A stretch of DNA of 64,000 nucleotides, from contig NZ_LFYT02000012.1 in assembly GCF_001270065.2 (NCBI RefSeq), forward strand, positions 48,593 to 112,592, written 5' to 3'. A program made the position numbers and the translations under genes. Positions 48,001 to 57,594 of this stretch are shown piece by piece. The stretch comes from Limnohabitans planktonicus II-D5 (GTDB lineage Bacteria > Pseudomonadota > Gammaproteobacteria > Burkholderiales > Burkholderiaceae_C). The first letter of the stretch is position 1. Every line of letters starts with the position of its first letter. Under the pieces are notes generated by a model that saw only the letters and a program-made list of their open reading frames with translations, made no database searches and had not been told where the DNA came from.

Positions 48001-50353
48001 AGAAAACCCCGCCAACGACGCGCCATTGCAGCGTTTGCCCGTCATGTTCTGCTCGCCCACCATGGAGCTGGGTGTGGATATTTCGGCACTTAATGCCGTC
48101 TATTTGCGCAACGTACCGCCCACCCCGGCTAACTATGCTCAGCGCAGCGGCCGTGCAGGCCGCTCCGGCATGCAGGCGCTGGTCATCACTTATTGCGCAG
48201 CTCTTAGCCCGCACGATCAATGGTTCTTTCACCACGCCACTGACATGGTGCACGGCATCGTCAAGGCGCCCACACTGGACTTGGCTAACCGCGACCTTGT
48301 CGAAAGCCATCTCCACGCCATCTGGCTCTCAGCAGCACAAGTCCAGCTCGACACCAGCATCGCACCCATGCTGGAGCTGGACAAAATAGACCAACCCCTC
48401 AAAGACGCTTTGTGGCAAAAAATCAATTCGCCCGAAGTGAACCAACGGGCTGCCCAAAGCGCACAGGCCTTCATGAAGCAGGTGGTGACAGAAGTCCAAA
48501 GCAGCCCATGGTATTCGCCCGAACATGCGAAAAACACCATTGATAAAGCACCGAAGGACTTTTCTGATGCATTCCAGCGTTGGCGTACCCTGGTCGAAGC
48601 AACGCGCAAGCAAATGGACATGGCCAACACCGTCAGCCAAAGCTACACCAGCAGCAACGCTGAGAAACTCAACTCACAGCGCCGCTATGGCGATGCCGCC
48701 AAGCAATACGCTTTGCTACTCAAAACCGGTAACGCCCAAAACAACGACTTCTACACCTACCGTTACCTGGCCAGTCAAGGCTTTTTGCCCGGCTACAACT
48801 TCCCGCGTTTGCCCCTCATGGCGTGGATACCGGCCAAAGGTGGAGCAGGGGGCAAGGACGACGATGGCAGCATGGTCAGCCGACCGCGCTTTCTGGCTCT
48901 TTCGGAATTCGGCCCTCGCAGCCTCATTTACCACCAGGGCCGCATGTACCGCGTGGTGCGTGCCAAGCTCAACGTCGGGAACACCGACCACATCTCGGGC
49001 AACAGCTCTCTGGCTACCGTCACCAGCCGTGTGTGCAGTGCTTGTGGTTATGCCCATATGAGCCAGCTGGGTGGCAGCGACCCCATCGTGGACCGCTGCG
49101 AAAACTGCGATGCCCTCTTGACCGACAACGACTGGGTCAAAAACCTTTACCGCATCGAAACGGTCGAGACCATGGCCGTGGAACGCATCTCCATCAACGA
49201 CGAAGACCGCCAGCGTCAAGGCTTCGAGCTACAAACCACCTACCGGTTTTTGCCCGGCCCCAACGGCCAAATTTCCAAGGTCAAGACCATCGTCCAGTCG
49301 AGCGTGGATGCCAACGAGCCGGCGTTGGCCGAATTGACCTACGCCCCCGCCGCACTCATCTGGCGCATCAACAGGGGTTGGCGTCGCCGCAAAGACAAAA
49401 ACCAACTGGGCTTTTACATCAACCCCGTCACGGGGCAGTGGAGCAAAAAAGACGAACCAGGTGCAACCGAAGCCAACGAAGCTGAAGACAACTTGCTCGA
49501 CAAGGTGCCCAACCAGCAAATCGTTCCGTTCGTAGAGGACTACCGCAACATCCTGATCCTGCAGCCTGCAAAGCAAACGCTGGACCTGGAAACCATGGCC
49601 ACCTTGCAAGCCGCCCTCAAGCGCGGCATCGAGATGACCTATCAGATCGAAGAATCCGAGTTGGTGGCCGAAGCCCTGCCCACGCAAGACAACCGGCAAG
49701 CCATCATGTTCTACGAGGCAGCGGAGGGTGGTGCAGGTGTGCTCACACGCTTGGCCACCGAACCCCAAGCCCTCGCCCAAGTGGCTGCATCGGCCCTCAA
49801 GCTGTTGCACTACAACGCGCCCACGGGCACGTGGAAGTTTGATGAACTGCCCGCCCTAGAGCAACTGGACAAAAACGGTCATCACATTTGCGAAGCAGGC
49901 TGTTACCAATGTCTGTTGTCTTATTTCAACCAACCCGACCACGACAACATCAACCGCCGCAATGAAGATGCGCTCAAGCTTTTGGTGGCATTGGCCAATG
50001 CTCAAGTGATGCCAGCGCCGCAAGGCGCATCCACTTTGCCCACAACCCTCGCACCTGTTGACGATGGAACCGGGGCAAGCTTGCTCAATCAGTGGCAACA
50101 AGCCTTGCAGGCAGGTGGTTTCGCCATGCCCACCAGTGTGAATGTGCCCATTTCTGGCACCAACGCCGTTTCAGACGCCTTTTACAAATCGGCCAGAACA
50201 GTGGTCTTCCTCAGCGCGGTCAGTGATGACATCGTTGGCCACCTCCGCGACAAAGGCCGTGAAGTGTTGGTCATGTCCGAACCGGCCCAATGGCCCGAAC
50301 AATTTGCAGCCTACCCACATGTGTTTGGCTCCGGAAACCAGAACAACTCATGA
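45032..50353 (+). CDS. large DEAD/DEAH helicase with C-terminal DUF1998-type zinc motif (DruE / DrmA-DrmB-like)
   Basis: Superfamily 2 helicase of 1773 residues. Walker A GTGSGKS is at 114-120 and the DExH box DELH at 235-238; the second RecA half has MELGVDIS and AQRSGRAGRSG. Cys pairs near 463 (CRDCG), 572 (CLRCG) and 1334 (CSACG ... CENC) look like zinc ribbons. The C-terminal DUF1998-type motif has Cys1620, Cys1624, Cys1627 followed by LLSYFNQPDH. DISARM splits these parts into DrmA and DrmB; Druantia DruE and YprA-like proteins keep them fused. The stop overlaps the next start (ATGA). The ribosome site is poor. Role: DNA translocation or remodelling during defence (inferred). Confidence 0.88.
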   Translation: MENVFNFRDQLVSEYSTFSRSFSKIHAPDILDKVEREYSEGRYWPEPLIQINPNYRRSATVQQLAAKGDLHTACAELFKAKKPEGTPVDLFLYAHQMEALAKAGQDKSYVVTTGTGSGKSLSFFIPIIDRILKAKQADPKPRTRAIVIYPMNALANSQLEELDKFLHGYAPGQQPFTVARYTGQESATERERIKNNPPDILLTNFMMLELILTRHEEIDRGVVDHCQGLEFLVLDELHTYRGRQGADVAMLVRRLRERLQANKLVCIGTSATMSSTGTQADRNKTVAEVASKLFGTTITEHDVIGETLDRVTNRAKNVDAIKPYLKSALSQTSFSWPNYEAFQDDPLAIWVELNLGIELPAQEAPRRAKPMTLKDAAARLAEDAGCDFNLARAGLQLFLVAAHEVKTEQGRPPFAFKLHQFISGPGKVLATLEPAGKRHITLDAQRFAPGRQAEEVRLYPVHFCRDCGQEYHPVWRSGNAQQEYSPREIDDISSDENEDAHYGFLCPQTTGQTFNGQLEELPETWLDLSKAEPKIKSTYRKAVPQPVTLGPDGLHGRGGEDFWFIPGKFRFCLRCGLSHEVHGKDINRLASLSGEGRSSATTILTLTAIRQLFAEGDPQTDQPDPRKILGFTDNRQDAALQAGHFNDFIFLLTLRAALIGALQNNQGLLSEDVLASQVFKALGFEQVDQGTLTEYLKNPKIMGLARQDAQKTLRFIIGYRLMRDLRRGWRFNNPNLDQLNLLNIQYRGIAEFATEETLFADNPVLSKLSPQHRTELSVCLFDHMRRGLCLQSMYLDPIEQERAKTTAFQYLNDRWAFAYDESLETSKYLILGKRPEYRGKPRTDLVPGGPRTRLLKDIKLSHLWKSSPAAAVVSGWKDPQWTAFIEDLLKAASNYGYVQKFEIDSQLLGWRLNASSMDWLLVRDDDIDTDTRHNAYFRNLYLAVAQTLQQSQHALFNFEAQEHTAQVDAGRRQLLEQRFRYTTKDRQDWAENPANDAPLQRLPVMFCSPTMELGVDISALNAVYLRNVPPTPANYAQRSGRAGRSGMQALVITYCAALSPHDQWFFHHATDMVHGIVKAPTLDLANRDLVESHLHAIWLSAAQVQLDTSIAPMLELDKIDQPLKDALWQKINSPEVNQRAAQSAQAFMKQVVTEVQSSPWYSPEHAKNTIDKAPKDFSDAFQRWRTLVEATRKQMDMANTVSQSYTSSNAEKLNSQRRYGDAAKQYALLLKTGNAQNNDFYTYRYLASQGFLPGYNFPRLPLMAWIPAKGGAGGKDDDGSMVSRPRFLALSEFGPRSLIYHQGRMYRVVRAKLNVGNTDHISGNSSLATVTSRVCSACGYAHMSQLGGSDPIVDRCENCDALLTDNDWVKNLYRIETVETMAVERISINDEDRQRQGFELQTTYRFLPGPNGQISKVKTIVQSSVDANEPALAELTYAPAALIWRINRGWRRRKDKNQLGFYINPVTGQWSKKDEPGATEANEAEDNLLDKVPNQQIVPFVEDYRNILILQPAKQTLDLETMATLQAALKRGIEMTYQIEESELVAEALPTQDNRQAIMFYEAAEGGAGVLTRLATEPQALAQVAASALKLLHYNAPTGTWKFDELPALEQLDKNGHHICEAGCYQCLLSYFNQPDHDNINRRNEDALKLLVALANAQVMPAPQGASTLPTTLAPVDDGTGASLLNQWQQALQAGGFAMPTSVNVPISGTNAVSDAFYKSARTVVFLSAVSDDIVGHLRDKGREVLVMSEPAQWPEQFAAYPHVFGSGNQNNS

Positions 50354-53196
50354 CCACAGCCACCGCACACTTCCAACCCGGCAACCTGGTTCGCGCCCGT
50401 GGGCGCGAATGGGTCGTTCAGGCCGACTCCTCTTTTGACGAAGCCACCACCCTGCTTCGCTTGCGCCCCTTGGGCGGGTCTGACGAAGACACCATCGCCC
50501 TGATTCCTGAGCTGGAGTTCACCCCCGTCGAGCCCGCCACCTTTCCTTGGCCCGACGCCACCCAACCCGGCAACCACGCGGCCGCGCTGCTCATGCGCGA
50601 CGCCCTACGACTCAAGTTGCGTGCAGGCGGTGGTCCCTTCCGCTCGTTCGGCAACATCGCGGTAGAGCCCCGCGCTTACCAACTGGTGCCCTTGCTCATG
50701 GCCTTGCGTCTGAACACCGTGCGCCTGTTGATTGCCGACGACGTTGGTATCGGTAAAACCATTGAAGCGGGCCTTATCGTGCGCGAGCTGATGGACCGTG
50801 GCGAAATCACCCGCTTTGCCGTTTTGTGCCCCCCGCACTTGGTGGAGCAATGGCAAAGCGAACTGCTCAGCCGCTTCAACTTGCAAGCCGTGGCCCTCAC
50901 ATCGGCCAGTGCCAGCCGTGTGGAGCGCGAGCTACCCCATGGCGTCAGCCTATTTGACCATTACCCCATCGTTGTCGTCAGCTTGGACTACATCAAGAGC
51001 GAACGCCACCGCGAGCACTTCTTGTCCATTGCGCCCGAATGCATCATCGTTGACGAAGCTCACACGTGTGCCAGCAGCGGCGCTGTTAAGCAACTGCGCT
51101 TTGAGCTCTTGCAGCGCTTGGCCAAAGACGAAGCACGCCATTTGCTCTTGCTCACCGCCACCCCGCACTCGGGTGACGAAACTGCGTTTTACAACCTGCT
51201 GTCTTTGCTCAACCCCGAGTTCGCGCAGCTGCAAAACCGCACCTCTGCACAAGACCCGCTGCGAGTGCTGCTGGCTCGTCATTTTGTGCAGCGCCGTCGC
51301 AAAGACATCGTGGAATGGCAAGCCCAAACCCAAGACTTGCGCGGCTTTGCCCGTCGAATGAAGACAGAGCAAACCTACAAGCTGACGGGCGATTGGGGCG
51401 CGTTTTTCGACAACGTGCAAACCTACTGCCGTGAAATGGCCGAGGCTATCGAGACCAACGAACAAGGCCAAGCTACTGGTCAAGCCCGCCTGATTTGGTA
51501 CGCCACCTTGGCCCTGTTGCGCTGTGTGGCTTCGTCTCCCGCCGCTGCCGTCAAAGCGCTGACCACCCGCCTGGAAGGCAAAACCGGCACCGCGCTGGAA
51601 GCCGATGGCGAAGACCTGCTGGAAGACGACCGCCTGCACGACGGCGAAGCCGACGACATGGCCGGCACCGATCTGGAGCCCGCTGGTCAGCTCAGCCCGC
51701 AACTGCAAGATGCCCAGCGCTTGCAAGCCCTCATTGCAGACGCAAAGCGCTTGAGCGGCAAGTCGGGCGACCCCAAACTCGCCAACCTGATTGCCCACTT
51801 GGATGGTTTGGTGAAAGAAGGCTTCCACCCCGTGGTGTTCTGCCGCTACGTGGCCACGGCCCATTACGTGGCCGACGAACTGCGCAAACACTTCAAACAA
51901 GCCACTGTTTTGTCCGTAACTGGTGAACTCAGCCCCGAAGAGCGCCGCGATCGGGTGGAGAACATGGAAGACGCCGACACGCGCATTTTGGTGGCCACCG
52001 ACTGTTTGTCTGAGGGCATCAACTTGCAGCACCTGTTCACCGCCGTGGTGCATTACGACCTGGCTTGGAACCCCACCCGCCACGAACAGCGCGAGGGCAG
52101 GGTAGACCGCTTTGGCCAGCAGGCCCCCGAAGTGCGTTGCACCATGCTCTACGGCCAAGACAACCCGGTCGATGGCTTTGTGCTCAACGTCATCTTGCGC
52201 AAAGGCGAAGCCATCCAGAAAGAGCTTGGCGTGCTTGTGCCCATGCCCGAAGATAAAACCCGCATCAACCAAGCCATGGTCAAAGCGGCGCTCATGAAGC
52301 GCGTCAGCGCCGAAAGCCGCCAAATGGGTTTGGGTTTTGAAGAAGCCGAAGAAATTTTGGCTCCATTGCAAGCGCAGTGGACCGACGCACTCGAAAAAGC
52401 CAAAGCCAACCGCACCGTGTTTGCCCAGCGTGCCATTCGGCCCGAGGAGGTCATGCCCGAATGGCAAAAGCAGCAACAAGCCCTCGGCACCCAAGACGAT
52501 GTGCAGCGCTTTGTGCAAAGCGCCTGCGCCCGCTTGAACGCTCCGTTAGAAAAAGCCCGTCGCCAGTCCTTCAAGTTGCCCACGGTCCACTTGCCTGAGG
52601 CCCTGCGTCAACGCCTGGATGATGAAGGTTTGGTCAAAGAGGGCGATACCAAAGGCTTGCTGATCGACTTTGCCGAACTGCACCGCAGCCACCCGCTGGT
52701 GACCGTGCTGGCCGACCACCTGATCGAAACCGCTTTGCAGGGCGAAACCAGCATCACAGCCCGTTGCGCTGCAACCGAGACCGATGCCGTGCAGGTGGTC
52801 ACCACGGTTTACTTGCTGCGTTTGCGCCACCAGCTCAGCTATGTCCGCCGCAAAGAGCCCTATCAAATGATGGCCGAAGAAACTGTGGCGGTTGCCGTGC
52901 AGGGCCGCACCAACCCGGTTTGGCTCAGCGACGAAGGCGTGGCCCAGTTGCTGCAAAGCACACCCACCAGCAACTTGCCGCGTGAGCTGATCACCCGCGA
53001 GATCCAGCAATCGCTGGACTTTGCGCAGGCCAATCAAGAATACCTTGGTCAATTGGCCAAAGAACGTGCCCAAGCATTGTTAGAAGACCACCGCCGCGTG
53101 CGCGAAGCCGCTCGCGACGTGGGTCAATACAGCGTCAGCCCCTGCCTTCCAGTGGACGTGATCGGCGTCTATGTGTTGCTGCCCGAATTGCTGTGA
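50350..53196 (+). CDS. SNF2-family helicase, DISARM DrmD-like
   Basis: SF2 translocase of 948 residues. The N-terminal beta domain has FQPGNLVRARGREWVV and LLRLRPLGGSDED, a pattern I associate with DrmD of class 1 DISARM. Walker A DDVGIGKT is at 130-137 and DEAH at 235-238. LLTATPHSGDETAFYNLL is motif III. VATDCLSEGINLQH and HEQREGRVDRFGQ are motifs V and VI. A charged helical C-terminus follows. It is translationally coupled to the upstream helicase by an ATGA overlap and 18 bp from the methylase gene, so the three form one operon. Confidence 0.88.
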   Translation: MTTATAHFQPGNLVRARGREWVVQADSSFDEATTLLRLRPLGGSDEDTIALIPELEFTPVEPATFPWPDATQPGNHAAALLMRDALRLKLRAGGGPFRSFGNIAVEPRAYQLVPLLMALRLNTVRLLIADDVGIGKTIEAGLIVRELMDRGEITRFAVLCPPHLVEQWQSELLSRFNLQAVALTSASASRVERELPHGVSLFDHYPIVVVSLDYIKSERHREHFLSIAPECIIVDEAHTCASSGAVKQLRFELLQRLAKDEARHLLLLTATPHSGDETAFYNLLSLLNPEFAQLQNRTSAQDPLRVLLARHFVQRRRKDIVEWQAQTQDLRGFARRMKTEQTYKLTGDWGAFFDNVQTYCREMAEAIETNEQGQATGQARLIWYATLALLRCVASSPAAAVKALTTRLEGKTGTALEADGEDLLEDDRLHDGEADDMAGTDLEPAGQLSPQLQDAQRLQALIADAKRLSGKSGDPKLANLIAHLDGLVKEGFHPVVFCRYVATAHYVADELRKHFKQATVLSVTGELSPEERRDRVENMEDADTRILVATDCLSEGINLQHLFTAVVHYDLAWNPTRHEQREGRVDRFGQQAPEVRCTMLYGQDNPVDGFVLNVILRKGEAIQKELGVLVPMPEDKTRINQAMVKAALMKRVSAESRQMGLGFEEAEEILAPLQAQWTDALEKAKANRTVFAQRAIRPEEVMPEWQKQQQALGTQDDVQRFVQSACARLNAPLEKARRQSFKLPTVHLPEALRQRLDDEGLVKEGDTKGLLIDFAELHRSHPLVTVLADHLIETALQGETSITARCAATETDAVQVVTTVYLLRLRHQLSYVRRKEPYQMMAEETVAVAVQGRTNPVWLSDEGVAQLLQSTPTSNLPRELITREIQQSLDFAQANQEYLGQLAKERAQALLEDHRRVREAARDVGQYSVSPCLPVDVIGVYVLLPELL

Positions 53197-53214
53197 TCTG
53201 AATAGAACAAAAAC

Positions 53215-56200
53215 ATGAAACGCGTCACCCGCCACAAGCTAGCCACCCTGAACCTGCCCACCCTTCGCCTGGAAGGTGGCTTGTTCTTGCCCGACGTGCT
53301 CGAAAAAGCCGCCCTCGGCAACGCCCGCCTGCAAGCCGATGCCGACTACGGCATTCCCAAAGGCTTGAAGCAAAAAGACGAATACAGCCGCGCCTTTCAA
53401 ATCGCATCTGCCCAGTGGAAGCATTTTGAAAAGCAAATGGAACGCGCCGACCTGGACGCTGCGCACACCACCGCCACCTTTGTGACCGAGCTGCTGCGCG
53501 ACGCCTTGGGCTACCCTGCCGTTGGGGCCAGCACCGGCATCACCGTGGGCGACCGGCATTACACCGTCACCCACATCGCCAGCAACGGCTTAGGCGCACA
53601 GCTGCCCATCGTCATCGCTCCGCACAACCTGGGCCTTGACGAAGCTGACCCGCGTTACGGCGTGCGCCATGCCGACGGCTCGGCCAGTGGCACCCGCAAA
53701 AAGTCCCCCTTCCAGTTGATGCAAGAACTGCTCAACGCCAGCCCTGACCACCAATGGGGCTTGGTCACCAACGGCAAAACCATTCGCCTGTTGCGCGACG
53801 CCGCCACGCTCACCCGGCCCAGCTACCTCGACATCGATATCGCGGACCTGCTCAGCGGCCAGCGCTACGCCGAATTTGCCTACACCTGGCGCTTGCTGCA
53901 CGCCAGTCGCGCAGGCTTGCAAGCCACCAGCGACAGCCAGGCCAACGCACCTGTGGTGTGGGAGGCCTGGCGAGAAGCCGGGCAAGAAGAGGGCACCCGC
54001 GTGCGCAACGGCCTGCGCCTGGGCGTCACGCAAGCGCTGCTCACCTTTGGCAACGGCTTTTTGCAGCACCCCGCCAACGACGCACTGCGTCTGGCCCTGC
54101 AAAACGGCGATCTGACCAAAGAAGCCTACTTCGCCCAGCTGCTGCGGCTCATTTACCGCCTCATCTTCGTTTTCAGCATCGAAGAGCGCGGCTTGCTCAA
54201 AGACGCCAATGGCCAAACCAACGCGGCCTACACCCAAGGCTATGCCTTGGCGCGTCTGCGGGACATGGCCCTGCGCCGCCGTGCCCGCAACCGCTTTGAC
54301 GACTTGTGGCAAAGCATGCGCATCGTGTTCAAAGGCCTCAACCATGGCGAGTCCCGCTTGGGCCTGCCCGCCTTGGGTGGCTTGTTCAACAATAACCAAT
54401 GCCCCGCGCTGGATGGGGCCGAGCTGAGCAACGCCCACCTGCTGGCCACCATGCAAAGCATGCGCTGGGCCGCGCAAGCGGGTGGCAGCCTGGCCCCCAT
54501 CGACTACCGCAACATGGGCGTGGAAGAGCTGGGCAGCGTGTACGAAAGCTTGCTTGAACTCGTGCCCGAGGTGGACCTGCCCGCCCGCACTTTTGGCTTT
54601 GTGGGCCTGACCAGCGAGGGCAGCACCGCCGGTAACGAACGCAAGCTCACCGGCAGCTACTACACCCCCGACAGCCTGGTGCAAGAACTCATCCAGTCCG
54701 CACTGGTGCCCGTGATAGACCAGCGCATTGCCGCCCAACCTGACAACCCAGTGGACGCACTGCTCAGCATCAAGGTGTGCGACCCGGCCTGCGGCAGCGG
54801 ACACTTTTTGCTGGCTGCGGCCCGCAAACTGGCCGAGCGCCTGGCCGCACTGCGGTCTGACGACGGCGTGGTCACTCCCGCCGCCTACCGCCATGCCCTG
54901 CGCGAAGTCATTGCCCGCTGCATCTACGGCGTAGACCGCAACCCCATGGCCATCGAACTGGCCCGCACCGCGCTGTGGCTGGAAGGCTTTGAAGAGGGCA
55001 GGCCGCTGAGCTTTTTGGACCACCACCTGCAAGTGGGCGATGCGCTGCTGGGATTGACCGACTTGAACGTGCTTGAAAAAGGCATCAGCAAAGATGCCTT
55101 CAAACCTTTGGCGGGTGATGACAAAGAAGTCTGCAAAGCCCTGGCGAAAACCAACGCTGTGGCGCTGAAGCAAATTCAGCGTGACCTGGACTCGGGCCAG
55201 CTGAGCTTGGCATTTGGTGGCGAGGCTGGCCTGCAAGCACTCAAGTCCATTGAAGCAATGCCTGCGGAAAGCACGGACGAGGTGCATGCCAAGGAAGAGG
55301 CCTACCGCCAGTTTTTGGCGCAAAACGAAGACAGCAACGTGGCCCATGCAGCCGACTTGTTTGTAGCCGCATTTCTGACGCCTAAAACGAATGAAACAGG
55401 GGAGCAGGTGCCCACAACGGCGACCCTGATTCACGAGCTCAGCCCCCATGACAAAAGTGATGCACATCAGGCTTTGGTTGCCAACGCCAAGGCTATGTGT
55501 GAGGCTGCCTATGTGTTCCATTGGCCATTGGCTTTCCCCCAGGTGTTTGCCGTGGGTGGCTTCGACTGCGTGTTGGCCAACCCCCCGTGGGAGGTATCAC
55601 AAATGGGCGAAGAGGAGTTCTTCGCCTCCCGTGCCGCAGAAATTGCGGCCTTGCAGGGTGACAACCGCAAAAAAGCCATCAAGGAACTTGAAAAGACCAA
55701 CCCCCAGCTGTGGAGCGATTACCAGAAAGCCGGGCAGCTCATCGCCGCGACCAACACCTTCTATCGCGAATCTTCGCGTTACCCTATGACTGCGGTGGGC
55801 AAGCTCAACACCTATCCGCTGTTTTCTGAAACTATTTTGCAAATCAAGTCGGCCGCAGGGCGGGCGGGCTTCATCGTTCCCACGGGCATTGCCACCGACG
55901 ACAGCACCAAGCTGTTCTTTGGCCACATCTCGCAGACGGGGCAACTTGCGAGTTTGTACGACATTGAAAACAGAGCCAAGCTTTTCGAGGCAGTGGATAG
56001 CCGTATGAAATATTGCCTGCTCACAGTGGGCCAGTCACCTGCTGCTGAATTTGTCTGCTTTGCCACACAAACCAGTCAACTCACCGATCCCCGCCGACGC
56101 TTCAGGCTCACGCCGCAAGAGTTTCAGCTCATCAACCCCAACACGCTCACCTGCCCGATGTTCCGCAGCGAGCGCGATGCAGAACTGACCAAGAAGCTGT

Positions 56201-57591
56201 ACAGATCAGCGCCTGTTCTTATCAAAGAGGCGGTATATGCAGAAGAGGGCGGTAAACGAAAACTGGTCGCACCAGAAGTTAACCCCTGGGGCATCCGCTT
56301 TTCGCAAGGCTTGTTCAACATGACGAGCGACAGTGGTTTGTTCAAGAACGAGCCTGCGCCAGACCGCTACCCACTGTACGAAGCCAAGCTGATTCACCAG
56401 TTTGATCATCGATTAGCCACCTTCATCCCAACTGCGGGCGTGAAAAACGCAGACTGGCCATCGCGTGACCTTACGCTCGACGAAAAGACGACGTTTGATA
56501 ACGCCTTAAGCCCGCGCTACTGGGTGGACAAGCGCGAAGTCTGGCTACAGGTAGCCCGATTGCCGGACGGACTGCTCAAAGCGATCAAAGACCGACATGA
56601 ACCGGGCATCGTGGTAATGATCGCCTGGCTGCTGTTTGGTCAATGGCTCAGCCGGGATGTCGGGCAGGGCGTGTATCCGGCTTGGCGGGCCTTTGCCAAG
56701 CACCATCCATTTGCCCACGCCCTATCACCGGTGTCTATGGGCTTGTGTGGAGACAATCCCGCCTGCTTAACCCCCCTTAACGACAACTATCTGCCTGGGC
56801 AACCCACAGCCGAAGTAGAGGCCGCCAATGATAGTCAACAGCCTGGATGGTTCTTGGTGGAAGATAGGTGTCTGAGCGATATGCTTCAAGCCACACAGCG
56901 CTACGGACCGTTGTTTAAGGATGAGCCAGCCCTACAAACTGTCGATGAGGCTTTGGCCTTTGCTGAACAGATACTGGAAGAGTCTTGCCCGCAGTGGTTG
57001 ATGGGGTGGCGGGACATTTGCAGGGCGACCGACGAGCGGACGGTGATTTCGTCAGTGGTTCCTCTGTCTGGAGTGGGAAATCAAATGCCGTTGGCACTGT
57101 TCGCCGGAATCAGCAATAAGCGAGTGATCGGCGCCTTTTATGGCAATTTGTGCTCCTTAGTTTTTGATGTAGTTGCACGCCATAAGACTGGTGGTACGCA
57201 CATGAACTATTTCATCTTCAAGCAGTTGCCTATCCTGCCCCCCGACCGCTACACCGAAGGTGACCTGGCCTACATCGTCCCCCGCGTGTTGGAGCTGACC
57301 TACACCGCCCATGACATGGCTGCCTGGGCCAAAGACCTCGGCCACAACGGCCCGCCATTCCCCTTCAACCCCGAGCGTCGCGCAATACTGCGCGCCGAAC
57401 TAGACGCCTACTACGCCCGCCTCTACGGCCTGACTCGCGACGAACTGCGCTACATCCTCGACCCCGCCGACGTCATGGGCGACGACTACCCCAGCGAAAC
57501 CTTCCGCGTCCTCAAAAACGGCGAACTCCGTGAGTTCGGCGAATACCGGACGCAGCGCTTGGTGTTGGCGGCTTGGGATGCTTTGGAGTGA
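53215..57591 (+). CDS. Eco57I-type adenine-N6 DNA methyltransferase, DISARM DrmMI-like
   Basis: Class I methyltransferase of 1458 residues. Motif I is CDPACGSGHFLL (from 522) and motif IV is NPPW at 789-792, about 265 residues apart, a large insertion. The N-terminal 350 residues include FVTELLRDALGY and WGLVTNGKTIRLLRD, the layout of type IIG/PglX N-termini, but I see no intact PD-(D/E)xK nuclease triad. The C-terminal third probably carries target recognition. In DISARM the methylase marks host DNA. The next gene starts 3 bp after the stop. Confidence 0.88.
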   Translation: MKRVTRHKLATLNLPTLRLEGGLFLPDVLEKAALGNARLQADADYGIPKGLKQKDEYSRAFQIASAQWKHFEKQMERADLDAAHTTATFVTELLRDALGYPAVGASTGITVGDRHYTVTHIASNGLGAQLPIVIAPHNLGLDEADPRYGVRHADGSASGTRKKSPFQLMQELLNASPDHQWGLVTNGKTIRLLRDAATLTRPSYLDIDIADLLSGQRYAEFAYTWRLLHASRAGLQATSDSQANAPVVWEAWREAGQEEGTRVRNGLRLGVTQALLTFGNGFLQHPANDALRLALQNGDLTKEAYFAQLLRLIYRLIFVFSIEERGLLKDANGQTNAAYTQGYALARLRDMALRRRARNRFDDLWQSMRIVFKGLNHGESRLGLPALGGLFNNNQCPALDGAELSNAHLLATMQSMRWAAQAGGSLAPIDYRNMGVEELGSVYESLLELVPEVDLPARTFGFVGLTSEGSTAGNERKLTGSYYTPDSLVQELIQSALVPVIDQRIAAQPDNPVDALLSIKVCDPACGSGHFLLAAARKLAERLAALRSDDGVVTPAAYRHALREVIARCIYGVDRNPMAIELARTALWLEGFEEGRPLSFLDHHLQVGDALLGLTDLNVLEKGISKDAFKPLAGDDKEVCKALAKTNAVALKQIQRDLDSGQLSLAFGGEAGLQALKSIEAMPAESTDEVHAKEEAYRQFLAQNEDSNVAHAADLFVAAFLTPKTNETGEQVPTTATLIHELSPHDKSDAHQALVANAKAMCEAAYVFHWPLAFPQVFAVGGFDCVLANPPWEVSQMGEEEFFASRAAEIAALQGDNRKKAIKELEKTNPQLWSDYQKAGQLIAATNTFYRESSRYPMTAVGKLNTYPLFSETILQIKSAAGRAGFIVPTGIATDDSTKLFFGHISQTGQLASLYDIENRAKLFEAVDSRMKYCLLTVGQSPAAEFVCFATQTSQLTDPRRRFRLTPQEFQLINPNTLTCPMFRSERDAELTKKLYRSAPVLIKEAVYAEEGGKRKLVAPEVNPWGIRFSQGLFNMTSDSGLFKNEPAPDRYPLYEAKLIHQFDHRLATFIPTAGVKNADWPSRDLTLDEKTTFDNALSPRYWVDKREVWLQVARLPDGLLKAIKDRHEPGIVVMIAWLLFGQWLSRDVGQGVYPAWRAFAKHHPFAHALSPVSMGLCGDNPACLTPLNDNYLPGQPTAEVEAANDSQQPGWFLVEDRCLSDMLQATQRYGPLFKDEPALQTVDEALAFAEQILEESCPQWLMGWRDICRATDERTVISSVVPLSGVGNQMPLALFAGISNKRVIGAFYGNLCSLVFDVVARHKTGGTHMNYFIFKQLPILPPDRYTEGDLAYIVPRVLELTYTAHDMAAWAKDLGHNGPPFPFNPERRAILRAELDAYYARLYGLTRDELRYILDPADVMGDDYPSETFRVLKNGELREFGEYRTQRLVLAAWDALE

Positions 57592-57594
57592 AGC

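Noticed and set aside
53590..55521. 643-codon ORF opposite the methylase gene
   Set aside because: Shadow frame; composition is that of reversed codons.
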